A stretch of DNA of 35,379 nucleotides from Aureispira sp. (GTDB lineage: Bacteria > Bacteroidota > Bacteroidia > Chitinophagales > Saprospiraceae). Of this stretch, positions 35,299 to 35,379 are shown piece by piece. Positions within the stretch are counted from its first letter, which is position 1. Each line of letters starts with the position of its first letter. Made by a program: the position numbers and the translations under genes. The notes under the pieces were generated by a model. That model did no database searches, was not told where the DNA came from, and worked only from the letters and a program-made list of their open reading frames with translations. The stretch spans positions 1 through 35,379 of the forward strand of contig JAAEPD010000078.1 in assembly GCA_024222455.1 (NCBI GenBank), read 5' to 3'.

Positions 35299-35302
35299 AT
35301 AA

Positions 35303-35379
35303 ATGGGAAGGAAAGTAAAAAAAATAGACTTAACGGAGTTAGAGCACTCTGAATTAACAAAAGGTTACAAAAGCTCAAA
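35303..35379 (+). CDS. Partial IS630-type transposase N-terminus
   Basis: Twenty-five codons, then the window ends. MGRKVKKIDLTELEHSEL followed by TKGYKSS resembles the start of IS630-family transposases in Bacteroidota, which open with a basic stretch and a (L)T..E...L..GY(K/R) helix leading into the helix-turn-helix domain. The call rests on a short segment. If right, an insertion sequence begins between the helical-repeat gene and this ATG, in the 86 bases of very AT-rich sequence at 35217-35302. Confidence 0.55.
   Translation, partial: MGRKVKKIDLTELEHSELTKGYKSS

Overview
The window looks like a chromosomal piece of an AT-rich Bacteroidota genome, most likely a Saprospiria-type marine or filamentous bacterium. 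The grounds are inferential. There are secreted proteins with type 9 secretion (T9SS) C-terminal domains of both the A and B styles. Several genes have Bacteroidota-type promoter boxes (TAnnTTTG, twice with an upstream TTTG/ATTG at 19-20 bp). Ribosome binding sites are weak, and the surface-protein and lipoprotein families are typical of that phylum. No rRNA, tRNA, CRISPR array or complete insertion sequence was seen.

Layout. Positions 1-8306 are almost filled by one giant minus-strand gene for a 2723-residue secreted protein with nine alternating Ig-like/lamin-tail modules. A 481-bp gap follows, then aspartate-semialdehyde dehydrogenase (asd) with a small acidic partner, a DUF2585 membrane protein, a convergent nitroreductase, and two small four-helix membrane proteins that look like distant paralogues. 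From 18393 down to 12586 a minus-strand operon carries surface-polysaccharide genes: two O-antigen polymerase/ligase-like membrane proteins, two GT4 glycosyltransferases and a nucleotidyltransferase-domain protein. A Wzz-like chain-length protein and a secreted SUMF1/FGE-fold protein are read divergently from it.

Positions 20650-25823 hold the RNA-binding protein Tex, a small methyltransferase, a DUF6923-like lipoprotein and a MATE transporter. Positions 25973-27174 encode an ECF sigma factor followed by an RskA-type anti-sigma protein that lacks the usual cytoplasmic sigma-binding domain. Next come a T9SS type B surface protein in an operon with a non-catalytic M16 peptidase-like protein, and a leucine-rich-repeat T9SS type A protein whose signal peptide is separated from the body by a one-base frameshift. 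A three-gene unit follows (Blc lipocalin, lipoprotein, pyroglutamyl peptidase), then a helical-repeat protein and the first 25 codons of what looks like an IS630-type transposase at the right edge.

How the genes fit together. The dominant theme is the cell surface: large T9SS-exported repeat proteins, polysaccharide synthesis with chain-length control, lipoproteins, and an envelope-type sigma/anti-sigma pair. No clearly new defence or mobile system was found. The items most worth a second look are the anti-sigma protein without its sigma-binding domain, the frameshifted LRR protein, the orphan inactive M16 protein, genes whose conserved N-termini require non-ATG starts, and a short intergenic sequence shared by two loci.
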